A program made the position numbers and the translations under genes. From contig NZ_JAVDSB010000005.1 of NCBI RefSeq assembly GCF_031455095.1, forward strand, positions 124,001 to 188,000: DNA of 64,000 nucleotides, in the 5' to 3' direction. Under the pieces are notes generated by a model that worked only from the letters and a program-made list of their open reading frames with translations, was not told where the DNA came from and made no database searches. Positions 17,071 through 25,837 of this stretch are shown here, piece after piece; position 1 is the stretch's first letter, and each line of letters opens with the position of its first letter. Origin of the DNA: Paenibacillus_E qinlingensis_A. GTDB taxonomy: Bacteria; Bacillota; Bacilli; Paenibacillales; NBRC-103111.

Positions 17071-18318
17071 ATGAAAAAAGAAGCTAAGTATATAGCAACG
17101 GTTTCACTTGGCGTCATGGGCGCCGGATTTTTAGCCACATTGCCGGTATCTTCAACGGTATGGGGTGCGTTTCTGCAAGGCGGGTTCGAGGCAGGGGTAG
17201 TCGGTGGTTTGGCCGACTGGTTCGCAGTCAGCGCCTTGTTCCGTCATCCGCTGGGCATTCCCATCCCGCACACGGCGCTGCTGCCGAACAATCGGGAGAA
17301 GATTACGAAGGCACTCGTGTCCACCGTGCAGAATGAGCTGCTCTCCAAAGAAACGATTCGCGCGCGCTTGCAGCAAATTCGTTTCTTGGAGCGAGGTCTA
17401 GAACTCGCAGATAAGCAACTAGACAATGCGTCGCTGCACAAAGGGCTTACTGCGTTAGCCAAGCAAGCGTTACAAGCCATTGATTTGGAGAAATTAACTC
17501 CTCTTATCGCAGAGGAAATTCATAAAGCGCTTCAAGACGTAGATACAAGTCGACTAGTTCGCACCCTTGTGGACACCATTGAGAACGGCGGCTACGACGG
17601 CAAAACGTTTGATTTTGTCCTCGATAAAGTGGCAGCTTGGGCGCTCAAAGCGGATACACGTGACCAACTCGGCGCGATGGCGATCAAAGCGTTTGAAGGC
17701 TTGCAGTCCAATGGTTTCATGGCTTTTGCTGTGAATGCTTTCATCGGCATGGTGAATGAGGAGAAAATCGGCGGTATCATCCAGAATTTCGTGCTGAGTT
17801 ACATCGACCAAATGCGCACGAAAAACCATCCGCGCCGGGAATCTGTGCTTACTTTTATCCGAAGCGAACTGCATAAGTTGGAGCGCAATCCACAGCTAAA
17901 TGCGGAGCTGGATAAACTGAAATCCAAGCTTCCTGAACTGTTTGACCTAGACGAGAAGCTGACACATATGCTCACCAAATTAAAAGAGAAGGCAGAAACC
18001 TTCATCGATGAACCGGACTTTGTCCCTCAGCACGTGGTACCGATCATTCGTAAAATGCTCCTATCCATACGTGAAAACCCCGAAATGCTGCACAAGGGGG
18101 AAGACTGGATTCAAGAGCAGATCGCCTCTTATGTGGAACAAAACCATAGTAAAATCGGCCAACTAGTGAAAGAAAACCTAGACAAACTCGACAACGAGAA
18201 GTTAACCGTTCTGATGGAAGAGAAGATCGGCAGCGATCTACAATGGATTCGGGTGAATGGGGCGATTTGTGGATTCATCATTGGGTTAGGCTTGGCAGGC
18301 TTGAAAATGTTATTCTAA
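17071..18318 (+). CDS. DUF445 family membrane protein (YjiN-like)
   Basis: A 415-aa protein with an N-terminal membrane region containing GGLADWFAVSALFRHPLGIP, the hallmark of DUF445. A long helical domain follows, and a C-terminal TM helix ends in GFIIGLGLAGLKMLF. The family is of unknown function, with YjiN of E. coli as a relative. ATG 17032 is in frame, but the promoter position and GGAAAGAG at 17052-17059 favour MKKEAKYIATVS at 17071. The gap to the next ABC ATPase is 27 bp, so co-transcription is possible. Confidence 0.8.
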   Translation: MKKEAKYIATVSLGVMGAGFLATLPVSSTVWGAFLQGGFEAGVVGGLADWFAVSALFRHPLGIPIPHTALLPNNREKITKALVSTVQNELLSKETIRARLQQIRFLERGLELADKQLDNASLHKGLTALAKQALQAIDLEKLTPLIAEEIHKALQDVDTSRLVRTLVDTIENGGYDGKTFDFVLDKVAAWALKADTRDQLGAMAIKAFEGLQSNGFMAFAVNAFIGMVNEEKIGGIIQNFVLSYIDQMRTKNHPRRESVLTFIRSELHKLERNPQLNAELDKLKSKLPELFDLDEKLTHMLTKLKEKAETFIDEPDFVPQHVVPIIRKMLLSIRENPEMLHKGEDWIQEQIASYVEQNHSKIGQLVKENLDKLDNEKLTVLMEEKIGSDLQWIRVNGAICGFIIGLGLAGLKMLF

Positions 18319-18345
18319 TGCGACAAACGTAGGGGATGAGAGAGC

Positions 18346-19185
18346 TTGATCGAGATTAAGGGAGTCAGCAAGACGTTCGTTCAACGGATCGGCGGCAGCT
18401 ACAAGGCGTTGGATGACATCACGTTGACGATAAAAAAAGGGGAGTTCGTCTCCCTGCTTGGCCCTTCAGGCTGCGGAAAGTCGACGGTTCTAAACCTTGT
18501 CGCAGGCTTTGATACACAATCTGAAGGCATTATTCAGGTCAATGGTAAAAAGGTGACAGGAGCCGGCGCAGATCGCGTCGTCGTGTTTCAGGAGCATGGG
18601 CTGTTCCCCTGGCTGACGGTCCTAGATAATGTCGCCTTCGGCCTTAAGCAGAAGGGGATTGCGAAGAAAGAGCGCCTTGAGATGGCGATGGAACAGATCA
18701 AAGCTGTGCACTTGAGCCGCTTTGCGGATCGCTATCCGCACGAGCTTTCGGGTGGGATGAAGCAGCGGGCGGCGATTGCTAGAGCGCTGGCGATGGACCC
18801 AGAAATATTGCTGATGGACGAGCCTTTTGCGGCGCTAGATGAGCAAACCCGCCTTATTTTGCATAAAGAATTGGAAGAAATATGGATGCGTACGCGCAAA
18901 ACGATTCTCTTCATTACCCACAATATTCGCGAAGCGGTCATCTTGTCTGATCGGGTTTTGGTGATGTCTACACGTCCCGGCACGATTAAGAAAGAGTTCG
19001 CTGTCAAGGCAGCGAGACCTCGCGATAGCGCAGATTCTGTGCTCCACCATATGGAAGCGTTGATTATGGACGCGTTGGCGGATGAGCTGGAGAAGGTTGT
19101 GAGAGAGGAGACTGGCGATGAGTACAGCATTAAGAAGAACGATTTTTCTGGTACTGCTGCTGATAGCTTGGGAGGCGGGATTTAG
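18346..19185 (+). CDS. ABC transporter ATP-binding protein (nitrate/sulfonate/taurine type)
   Basis: ATPase of 279 aa of the SsuB/TauB/NrtD group. Walker A GPSGCGKST lies at residues 39-47, the Q-loop is VFQEHGLFPWLTV, the signature LSGGMKQRAAIARALA, and Walker B LLMDEPFAALD. It starts at TTG 18346 after AGGGG. The frame runs 68 bp into the permease gene, giving a C-terminal tail of over 20 residues that family members usually lack. The importer subunits follow in the order ATPase, permease, binding protein. The substrate (sulfonate, taurine, nitrate or a thiamine precursor) cannot be decided. Confidence 0.87.
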   Translation: MIEIKGVSKTFVQRIGGSYKALDDITLTIKKGEFVSLLGPSGCGKSTVLNLVAGFDTQSEGIIQVNGKKVTGAGADRVVVFQEHGLFPWLTVLDNVAFGLKQKGIAKKERLEMAMEQIKAVHLSRFADRYPHELSGGMKQRAAIARALAMDPEILLMDEPFAALDEQTRLILHKELEEIWMRTRKTILFITHNIREAVILSDRVLVMSTRPGTIKKEFAVKAARPRDSADSVLHHMEALIMDALADELEKVVREETGDEYSIKKNDFSGTAADSLGGGI

Positions 19186-19882
19186 GATTTTCGACTGGGG
19201 ATGGAAGTTCCCTTCCGTTACGCAGACACTGCAAGCGTTCTACGACGGTATCGCGCATGGCGAACTGCTGCAAGCAGCGGGAGCTAGTATGCTGCGGTTG
19301 CTCATTTCCTTTGCTCTTTCCCTCGCGATAGGGATGACGTTAGGGTTCCTATTTGCCCGTTACCGCTTACTGGATGACACGCTGGGCTTCCTCGTAGTCT
19401 CGTTGCAGACGATTCCGAGTATTGCTTGGCTGCCTTTTGCTATTATATGGTTCGGTCTTAACGAATCTTCTGTTATTTTCATTACGACGCTAGGTGCTAC
19501 GTGGACAATGGCTTTGGCGAGCCGCACGGGCATTAAGAATATCCCGCCGATCTATTTACGCGCAGCTCAGACCATGGGGACGGGAAATGGGTTTAATCTG
19601 TTCATTCAAGTCATGATTCCGGCCGCTTTTCCACATTTAATCAATGGTGTGCGTACTGCATGGGCCTTCGCGTGGCGAGCGCTTGTGGCAGGTGAGCTGA
19701 TTGCCAAGGGAGCGGGGCTGGGACAGCTTTTGCAGGATGGACGGAATCTCGGTGACACCTCACTGATGCTCTGTATCGTTATTATTATCGCTGTGCTCGG
19801 TACGGTTTCAGACCATTTTTGCTTCAAAAAACTAGAAGATAAAGTGCTAGAGCGCTACGGCCTCGCTGGCTCCAAGTCGTAG
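19118..19882 (+). CDS. ABC transporter permease (SsuC/TauC-like)
   Basis: Permease of 254 aa with about six TM helices and the BPD_transp_1 coupling motif region around YLRAAQTMGTGNGFNLFIQV and IPAAFPHLINGVRTAWAFAW, typical of SsuC/NrtB. The start at 19118 has GAGAGGAGA upstream and lies inside the ATPase frame. It forms the membrane channel of the importer with the flanking ATPase and lipoprotein. Confidence 0.87.
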   Translation: MSTALRRTIFLVLLLIAWEAGFRIFDWGWKFPSVTQTLQAFYDGIAHGELLQAAGASMLRLLISFALSLAIGMTLGFLFARYRLLDDTLGFLVVSLQTIPSIAWLPFAIIWFGLNESSVIFITTLGATWTMALASRTGIKNIPPIYLRAAQTMGTGNGFNLFIQVMIPAAFPHLINGVRTAWAFAWRALVAGELIAKGAGLGQLLQDGRNLGDTSLMLCIVIIIAVLGTVSDHFCFKKLEDKVLERYGLAGSKS

Positions 19883-19895
19883 GGGAGTGAACGGG

Positions 19896-20921
19896 ATGGC
19901 GCAACGCATCAAAGTACTCGTACTGCTTCTACTCACGGTTACACTTCTTAGCGGATGCGAGGAAAAGCTGACAGCGACAGGTAAACCACAGGTTGTTCGG
20001 GTCGGTGTATTCAAAAATGTCACACACGCCGCCGCTTACATCGCGCTGGAAAAAGGCTATTTTGCCCGCGAATGGGGCGATGAAGTGAAGATAGAAGTGA
20101 CACCCTTCGATAATGGGTCCGATCTGTCTATTGCCATGGCGACGGGGGATATTGACGTTGGTTTTGTAGGTCCTGGGCCTGCGACGACTTTTTTCTTAAA
20201 AAGCGGTAATTTCCGCGTAGTCTCCGGATCCAATAACGGCGGTGCCGTGCTGGTAGCGAGATCGGACGCAGGCATTCAGACGACCGCAGACTTACGAGAT
20301 AAAACCATCGCAATCCCAGCCAAGGGGAATACGAATGAAATCTCACTGCGTTTGCTCCTACAGCAATCAGGCATTGCACTAGGGAGAGGCGTAGATAACG
20401 CGCATCTCATTGTCCGTTCACCTTCGGATACGCTGATCTCTTTCCGTCAGAAGGAAATCGACGCAGCCTTAGTCCCAGAGCCATGGGGAACACAGATCGA
20501 GAAAGCAGGGCTCGGTAAAGTCGTCGTTGATTGGCAGGCGATCCCGCCGAACCATGGCGACTATCCAACTGTGATTATGGTGGCAAGCGACAAGTTCATC
20601 CAACACCATCGCGACATGGTGAAAGGTGCCATTAAAGCCAACATGGACGGCATCGCATTCATTCAAAACAGCCCTGACCAAGCCTATGATCTAATTAACA
20701 ACCAGCTGAAACAATACAGCGGTAAAGGCATGGATAAAAGCTTGATTAAAGCCTCGCTCAGCCGCCTCAAGTTGACCACTGACGTTGATGTGAAGGTGAT
20801 GGAAGAGATGGCGAAGGTATCGATCGGTGCTAGATATATTAAGGGCATCAAGCCAGAGCAACTGGATCTTAGCCCGTTCGTGGATCTCTCTATGCTGGCC
20901 GAAGTGAAGGATGGGAAGTAA
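19896..20921 (+). CDS. ABC transporter substrate-binding lipoprotein (NitT/TauT family)
   Basis: A 341-aa binding protein. The signal ends in LLSGCEE, a lipobox, so it is membrane anchored. The mature part has the NMT1/SsuA-like pattern KGYFAREWG, then GDIDVGFVGPGP and QKEIDAALVPEPWG, which is typical of binding proteins for aliphatic sulfonates and related anions. GTG 19887 is in frame, but AGGGGAGTG at 19881-19889 suits ATG 19896. It is the last gene of the importer operon; a strong hairpin follows. Confidence 0.87.
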   Translation: MAQRIKVLVLLLLTVTLLSGCEEKLTATGKPQVVRVGVFKNVTHAAAYIALEKGYFAREWGDEVKIEVTPFDNGSDLSIAMATGDIDVGFVGPGPATTFFLKSGNFRVVSGSNNGGAVLVARSDAGIQTTADLRDKTIAIPAKGNTNEISLRLLLQQSGIALGRGVDNAHLIVRSPSDTLISFRQKEIDAALVPEPWGTQIEKAGLGKVVVDWQAIPPNHGDYPTVIMVASDKFIQHHRDMVKGAIKANMDGIAFIQNSPDQAYDLINNQLKQYSGKGMDKSLIKASLSRLKLTTDVDVKVMEEMAKVSIGARYIKGIKPEQLDLSPFVDLSMLAEVKDGK

Positions 20922-20950
20922 TGGAAATGAAGGTAATGAGAAAGAGTAAA

Positions 20951-20995
20951 GAGCTCGTCACACCCGCCGCAGGCGGATGAAGACGAGCTCTTTGT
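20951..20995. terminator. Bidirectional terminator
   Basis: GAGCTCGTC and GACGAGCTC pair perfectly with an inner CCGCC/GGCGG stem. T-rich tails lie on both sides, which suits the convergent importer operon (+) and bactofilin operon (-). Confidence 0.8.
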
Positions 20996-21008
20996 ATATA
21001 ATGCGGCT

Positions 21009-21473
21009 CTAGTTTCCACCAGAAGCGGCTTGTTGCTCATTTTTTTGCTGCTTATGTGCCTTGGCATCGATGACTTTGCCGCCACTGCTTTTATCCGCTG
21101 GTGCTGCCACCGCAGCCCCATTGGCATTCATCGCACTACTGCCTTGGAAGATACCGCCCTCTTCAATAATGAAGGAGCGAACATCAATATTGCCAATCAA
21201 CACGCCAGACTTTGTCACTATCAGCTTACCCTTCGTATAGATATTGCCTTTCACTTTACCGGCAACGATCACATCGCGCGCGTGGATATTCGATTGTACG
21301 ACAGCGTTCTCACCAATGGTGATGTCACCGGCACATTCAATGTCACCGTTCATTTGCCCCTCAATGCGAAGACTGGCTTCGGACATAATTTTGCCTTCAC
21401 AGATCGTACTGCCTCCGATCAGCGTATCCGTTGTTTTGGCATCGATTCGTCTCAATTTCGAGCTTCCAATCAT
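21009..21473 (-). CDS. Bactofilin (polymer-forming cytoskeletal protein), copy 1
   Basis: A 154-aa bactofilin. The central beta-helix shows the repeated pattern TTDTLIGGSTICEG, MNGDIECAGDITIGENAVV and VKGNIYTKGKLIVTKSGVLIG-like rungs (shown here in parts), with short disordered ends. The Ala/Lys/Gln-rich C-terminus is typical. Bactofilins polymerise without nucleotide and often position cell-wall enzymes. The ATG overlaps the M23 peptidase stop by four bases, so the two are translationally coupled. A paralogous pair lies at 46.6-48.1 kb. Confidence 0.88.
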   Translation of the reverse strand: MIGSSKLRRIDAKTTDTLIGGSTICEGKIMSEASLRIEGQMNGDIECAGDITIGENAVVQSNIHARDVIVAGKVKGNIYTKGKLIVTKSGVLIGNIDVRSFIIEEGGIFQGSSAMNANGAAVAAPADKSSGGKVIDAKAHKQQKNEQQAASGGN

Positions 21474-22486
21474 TTGCGTTCATCCTTTCGATCTGAAATG
21501 AGATAGGGTTTGGGATCAATCTGTACACCATTTTTATGAACCTCATAATGAAGATGGGAGCCCGTGCTGCGTCCAGTGGAACCAACGAGACCGATCTGTT
21601 GACCTTTTGTTACAGATTCTCCGCGTTTTACCAATATTTTATTCAAATGCATATATTCGGTTTCAATGCCTCTGGAATGATCAACAATGATGTAATTGCC
21701 TAACTCACCATCGAACCCCACGGAAACAACTTTCCCTGCGGCAGTAACGAACACCGGGTCGTTGTATTCACCATCGATATCATACCCGGTATGCATAGAA
21801 GGCCTGTATGTAAAAGGATCGATGCGGATGCCGAAGCCTGAGGTGATACTATGCGAGGTGATGGGCCAAAGCGTGGGTGTAATGCTGCGCAGGCGCTCGG
21901 CTTCTTTAATTTTGGCTTCAGATTCGTTGAGGTTGACGAGGAGCGCATTAATATCACCAACTAATGAAAAAAGCCCTTGCTTGGTATCGCTTACGAGGGT
22001 AGATACATCATCCATGCTGACAGGAACATCACTGCCGCCAACATCCACATTCGCACCGTTCACGGGCTTGGTGCTCGGGATGCTCGAAACCTTCTTGCTT
22101 GTCCCGTTTATGCCCTCTGGCTGACTCATGAGTTCGATCACATGATCTAGTTTTTTAATTTCCTCTAGCTTTACCTTAAATTCATCGGTCTGGTGAGCCA
22201 GGTCAATCAAATCAATTTGCAGTTTCTCCAGTTCACTTGTTTTATGTGTAATTTGATCAACCAGCTGACGTTCTTGTCCATCGAAAGCTTGCTGCATGCT
22301 GTTTTGAGTTTGATGAGATTGGGTATTCATCAAGTAGATGGTTACCAAGAATCCCATTAGTACAAGCAGGATCACGCTAGGCACAATATACAGTGAGCTG
22401 TGCGGAAGCTTGAATCTTACGGTATGGCGGTTGGCACCCGGAATGATCATGAAGGTCAGTTCCTTTTTGCCCCAAATGAATTTCAA
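21470..22486 (-). CDS. M23 family metallopeptidase, membrane anchored, copy 1
   Basis: A 338-aa peptidase. It has one TM helix near residues 28-52, a coiled-coil stretch at about 60-120 and a C-terminal LytM domain with the zinc ligands in HTGYDIDG and HLHYEV. It should cleave peptidoglycan cross-bridges outside the membrane. The start is TTG 22486, five to six bases after GGGAGGAGG; the next ATG lies 36 bases in and has no such site. The gene is upstream of and overlaps bactofilin 1, a pairing known in shape-determining systems where bactofilin scaffolds recruit M23 enzymes. Confidence 0.87.
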   Translation of the reverse strand: MKFIWGKKELTFMIIPGANRHTVRFKLPHSSLYIVPSVILLVLMGFLVTIYLMNTQSHQTQNSMQQAFDGQERQLVDQITHKTSELEKLQIDLIDLAHQTDEFKVKLEEIKKLDHVIELMSQPEGINGTSKKVSSIPSTKPVNGANVDVGGSDVPVSMDDVSTLVSDTKQGLFSLVGDINALLVNLNESEAKIKEAERLRSITPTLWPITSHSITSGFGIRIDPFTYRPSMHTGYDIDGEYNDPVFVTAAGKVVSVGFDGELGNYIIVDHSRGIETEYMHLNKILVKRGESVTKGQQIGLVGSTGRSTGSHLHYEVHKNGVQIDPKPYLISDRKDERK

Positions 22487-22671
22487 CAGATCCTCCTCCC
22501 TCTCCGTAACGAAGTCCCCCTTCTTGTTTACGATTGTATTCCACAGATGGATGAGTCATGCCTAATTTCTCGCATTCAGGGGAAGATGTTAAGGATGTGA
22601 GATCAACTTTTCCCTCTCTGGTAACGTCTATGAAATATCAACTACACAGGCAAGTGAAGGGAGACATTCCT

Positions 22672-23865
22672 ATGTTAAAAAGGGCACTGCTGCTGTTGGC
22701 GATAACCACTCTGGCCTTAACAGGGTGTAAATCTTCAGGACAAACAAGTGGAAATGTGACCGTTTCGGATTCACCGAGTCCCCGTGTGGTGGCTACAACG
22801 GAGACAACAACGAGCCTCGCTGCACCTGGATCAGCGGCACCGACCGTGCCTGCCAAAGGCAGCGAGGGTACATCAACAACACGATTGCAGGGAGTTACGG
22901 CTGTAAGGCTCGCTGATGCGGAAAAAGGGTGGATTGGCGGCAAGGGCTGGATCGCTCGTACCGATGATGGCGGTGTGAAGTGGAAGGTGCAATATACAGG
23001 GGCTGGTGATATAGGGCAGTTATTTGCCCTTAATGATCAGGATGCTTGGGCAACGGAAGAAGCTGCGGCGAAACTGTTAAGCACCCATGATGGCGGTGCA
23101 CATTGGTCGGCAGTCGGTACCGTTCCGAACCAAGCGTTTCTCCACTTCGTATCGAAACAGGAGGCTTACAGTGGGAATGCCCAGACTGTCGATGGCGGTG
23201 TCAAATGGAAGACGCTGCCTGTACCCGATGGTATCACAGGCGATGTCTACTATCATGACAGTAAGAACGGCTGGGCTGTTAGACAAGTGAAAGACACGAT
23301 CGAAGTACTGCGGACGCAAGATGGCGGGCAAAATTGGAAAACCGTCATGTCGCGCCCAACTGTAGCGACACTAACAGGCGCCGTCATTCGCTCCGCAGGT
23401 GTGGATGACGCGTGGGTCGAGCTGATAGGGGAGTCGGGGATGACCCAAACATCGTATTCGCTGTTCCACACACGGGACGGAGGGAAGACCTGGCAGACCG
23501 TGCTGGTGAACAGTACGGCTGGTGGAGGTCCGGCCCCAGGCTTCCCTGTAGGGGATACGTCGGGGCCGAAGAACACGGGCTCGAAGCCCGGCCCACTCTA
23601 CGTCGTGAACACCGACGTAGCCTTCATGGGCGGCAGCTGCCCGGCGTGCGACAAGCCGAACTCCGTCGGATGGACGAAGGACGGCGGCAAAACCTGGGTG
23701 AACGGGACGGAGTCGTTTACAGGGTACGGCGAGCTGCTGCTGGGCATGGCAGACGCGAATAGCGGCTGGCTCATCACGAATGATCATGAGCAGCCGAGTG
23801 TCATGTACACCACCCGCAGCGGTGGCGTGAACTGGAATAAGGTGCATACGTTCGATGCACCGTAA
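22672..23865 (+). CDS. Lipoprotein with YCF48/Asp-box beta-propeller repeats
   Basis: A 397-aa protein. The signal ends in LALTGCKSSGQ, a lipobox, followed by a Ser/Thr/Pro-rich linker. Seven Asp-box-like motifs follow: TDDGGVKW, THDGGAHW, TVDGGVKW, TQDGGQNW, TRDGGKTW, TKDGGKTW and TRSGGVNW, which fits a seven-bladed propeller like Ycf48 or sialidase-fold proteins. The start is ATG 22672 after AAGGGAG; a longer in-frame ATG at 22558 lacks a signal peptide. It diverges from the M23 gene. Codons from about 23460 to 23770 are GC-rich. The ligand is unknown; probably a surface binding protein. Confidence 0.82.
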   Translation: MLKRALLLLAITTLALTGCKSSGQTSGNVTVSDSPSPRVVATTETTTSLAAPGSAAPTVPAKGSEGTSTTRLQGVTAVRLADAEKGWIGGKGWIARTDDGGVKWKVQYTGAGDIGQLFALNDQDAWATEEAAAKLLSTHDGGAHWSAVGTVPNQAFLHFVSKQEAYSGNAQTVDGGVKWKTLPVPDGITGDVYYHDSKNGWAVRQVKDTIEVLRTQDGGQNWKTVMSRPTVATLTGAVIRSAGVDDAWVELIGESGMTQTSYSLFHTRDGGKTWQTVLVNSTAGGGPAPGFPVGDTSGPKNTGSKPGPLYVVNTDVAFMGGSCPACDKPNSVGWTKDGGKTWVNGTESFTGYGELLLGMADANSGWLITNDHEQPSVMYTTRSGGVNWNKVHTFDAP

Positions 23866-23868
23866 TAG

Positions 23869-23904
23869 AAAGGGACACCGCTGATTCATGGCGGTGTCCC
23901 TTTT
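23869..23904 (+). terminator. Rho-independent terminator
   Basis: AAAGGGACACCGC pairs perfectly with GCGGTGTCCCTTT and is followed by TTCTATTT. It ends the propeller lipoprotein transcript. Confidence 0.85.
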
Positions 23905-24011
23905 CTATTTGCGCCCAGCATGGCGGCATCAGCCCCCTTCGCTAATGATTACTCTAACTCGGTGAGGATTATTGATCTGACTTCTCCTAACTTGCTCGGT
24001 AATGATTGTAG

Positions 24012-24806
24012 ACGGTTATCAGCGAGAGGGGTAGGGGGAGAGCCTTCTCGGAAGGTAATCCTGACTGCAACGGTTGGGAGCTGTTAGATGTCATCGATGC
24101 CGTGAATTATGTGCGCAAGCATTATGAAGAATGCATCGTCGATCCCGATGTCGTGTACTTTGAGGGAGGAAGCGGAGGAGGGGGTAACGCATATGCGATT
24201 GTCGGCAAATTGCCGGATTTTTTTGCAGCAGCTACGGCGATGTGCGGGATTGCGGATTATGCGGTGTGGTATGAAAATGACACAATTGGCGAATTCCAGG
24301 ATGAATTGGATGTGTGGATCGGCTTCCCGCCGAAGATTGATCCGGAAGCTTACATGTCTAGGAGCGGCATAACGCTTGCGGACAATTTGCTCACTCCCTT
24401 GTTTATCGCCCATGGTGATATGGATATTCGAGTTCCTGTAGAGCATGCAAGAATGTATATGGAGCGTATCCACAAGCTCGGCTTCAACGAAAGAGTCCAT
24501 TACTTGGAGTTAGAGGGGGTAGGAACGCGGGAGCATTGGGGGAACGCGTCGGAAGCGCAGATGAGACAGATGATGGAACTGAGCGAAAGAAATCGCATCC
24601 ACAACGCTGCTCCGATTCAAATTCCTGACCAAGGCTCCTTTATCGTGGCAGGCTATCTCATCACGAAGAAATTCGCGGTAGTGCTGAACTCTCTAGATCA
24701 AGTCGCTATCGTGCACTACGATCTGAATAAAAATGAATTTACCGTGACAGGAGATCGCATTAACGTCTACTCGATTCAGCGATGGTGCGATAGTCGAAAC
24801 AATTGA
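24012..24806 (+). pseudogene. N-terminally truncated alpha/beta hydrolase (prolyl oligopeptidase-like)
   Basis: The frame is open from 24012, just after a TAG at 24009-24011. It reads RGRGRAFSEG, NGWELLDVIDAVNYV and then GGSGGGGNAYA, the nucleophile-elbow region of S9-like esterases. The catalytic Asp region is HGDMDIRVPVEHA, with a His in GTREHWGN. The N-terminal part of the fold and any start codon with a ribosome site are missing, and nothing like it is visible in 23905-24011. The fragment precedes the sugar ABC transporter genes, and similar esterases often sit in such operons. It is best read as a decayed gene, though a short product from GTG 24102 cannot be excluded. Confidence 0.7.
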
Positions 24807-24856
24807 AACAGTGTGCTGAACTTTGAGGTTTAACGCTGGCAATGGAGGAGGACCCT

Positions 24857-25819
24857 ATGGAAATAACCACATATAGCAAACGCATGGGTGAACAAAATAG
24901 TGTTAAACCAACTAGGAAACCCATCAGGAAGATCATTCTCCGGGACCGATGGCTGTATTTCATGCTTTTGCCAGGCATAATTTATTTTTTATTATTCAAA
25001 TACCTACCGATGTGGGGCGTATTGATCGCCTTTCAGAATTACCAGCCCTTTCTTGGCTTTTGGCATAGCGACTGGGTGGGGATGAAGCATTTTATTCGGT
25101 TTTTCAATGAGCCGACGTTCTGGATGTTGTTTCGTAATACGGTCATTCTAGCGATATATAACCTGATCTTTTTCTTTCCGTTGCCTATCGTTATCGCTTT
25201 AATGCTTAATGAGGTCCGTAAGAATTTTCTGAAACGATTCGTACAGACGATGATCTATATTCCCCATTTCTTCTCATGGGTGGTGGTAGTCGGTATTTTC
25301 TATCTGCTCTTTACGGTGGAGGGCGGTGTGGTCAATGAGGCTATCGTAAGATTGGGTGGGGAGAAAGCGAATTTCCTGATCAGCGCAGATTGGTTTCGTA
25401 CTTTAATCATGACCGAGGTCATTTGGAAAGAAACGGGCTGGGGTACGATTATCTTCCTTGCTGCCTTGGCGGGCGTGGACCCTGGGTTGTATGAAGCGGC
25501 CACAATCGACGGGGCCGGACGCTGGCGTCAGTTATGGCACATTACGCTGCCGGCGATTCGCAGCACGATTGTGATCTTATTGATATTGAGGCTCGGTCAT
25601 TTCATGGGTACGGGATTCGAGCAGATCATCCTGATGCTCAATGCTATGAATCGGGAGGTCGGAGAGGTTTTCGATACGTATGTGTATTCCGTTGGGATCA
25701 ATCAGGCCCAATTCAGCTATAGTACGGCAGTGGGGCTGTTCGAGTCGTTGGTTGGCTTGATTCTGGTGCTGACGACGAACGCGCTGGCCAAGAAGGCCGG
25801 AGATGAAGGAATTTATTAA
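24857..25819 (+). CDS. Sugar ABC transporter permease (LplB-like)
   Basis: Permease of 320 aa. About six TM helices and the EAA loop (YEAATIDGAGRWRQLWHITLP) identify a BPD_transp_1 protein of the LplB group that imports oligosaccharides. GGAGGAGGA at 24844-24852 points to ATG 24857; the ATG at 24842 lies before it. The charged N-terminus of about 30 residues before TM1 is typical. It forms a heterodimer with the next permease; the ATPase is not in the window and is probably shared (MsmX-like), as is usual for this family. Confidence 0.88.
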   Translation: MEITTYSKRMGEQNSVKPTRKPIRKIILRDRWLYFMLLPGIIYFLLFKYLPMWGVLIAFQNYQPFLGFWHSDWVGMKHFIRFFNEPTFWMLFRNTVILAIYNLIFFFPLPIVIALMLNEVRKNFLKRFVQTMIYIPHFFSWVVVVGIFYLLFTVEGGVVNEAIVRLGGEKANFLISADWFRTLIMTEVIWKETGWGTIIFLAALAGVDPGLYEAATIDGAGRWRQLWHITLPAIRSTIVILLILRLGHFMGTGFEQIILMLNAMNREVGEVFDTYVYSVGINQAQFSYSTAVGLFESLVGLILVLTTNALAKKAGDEGIY

Positions 25820-25837
25820 CAGGAGGAGGGAGAGCCG

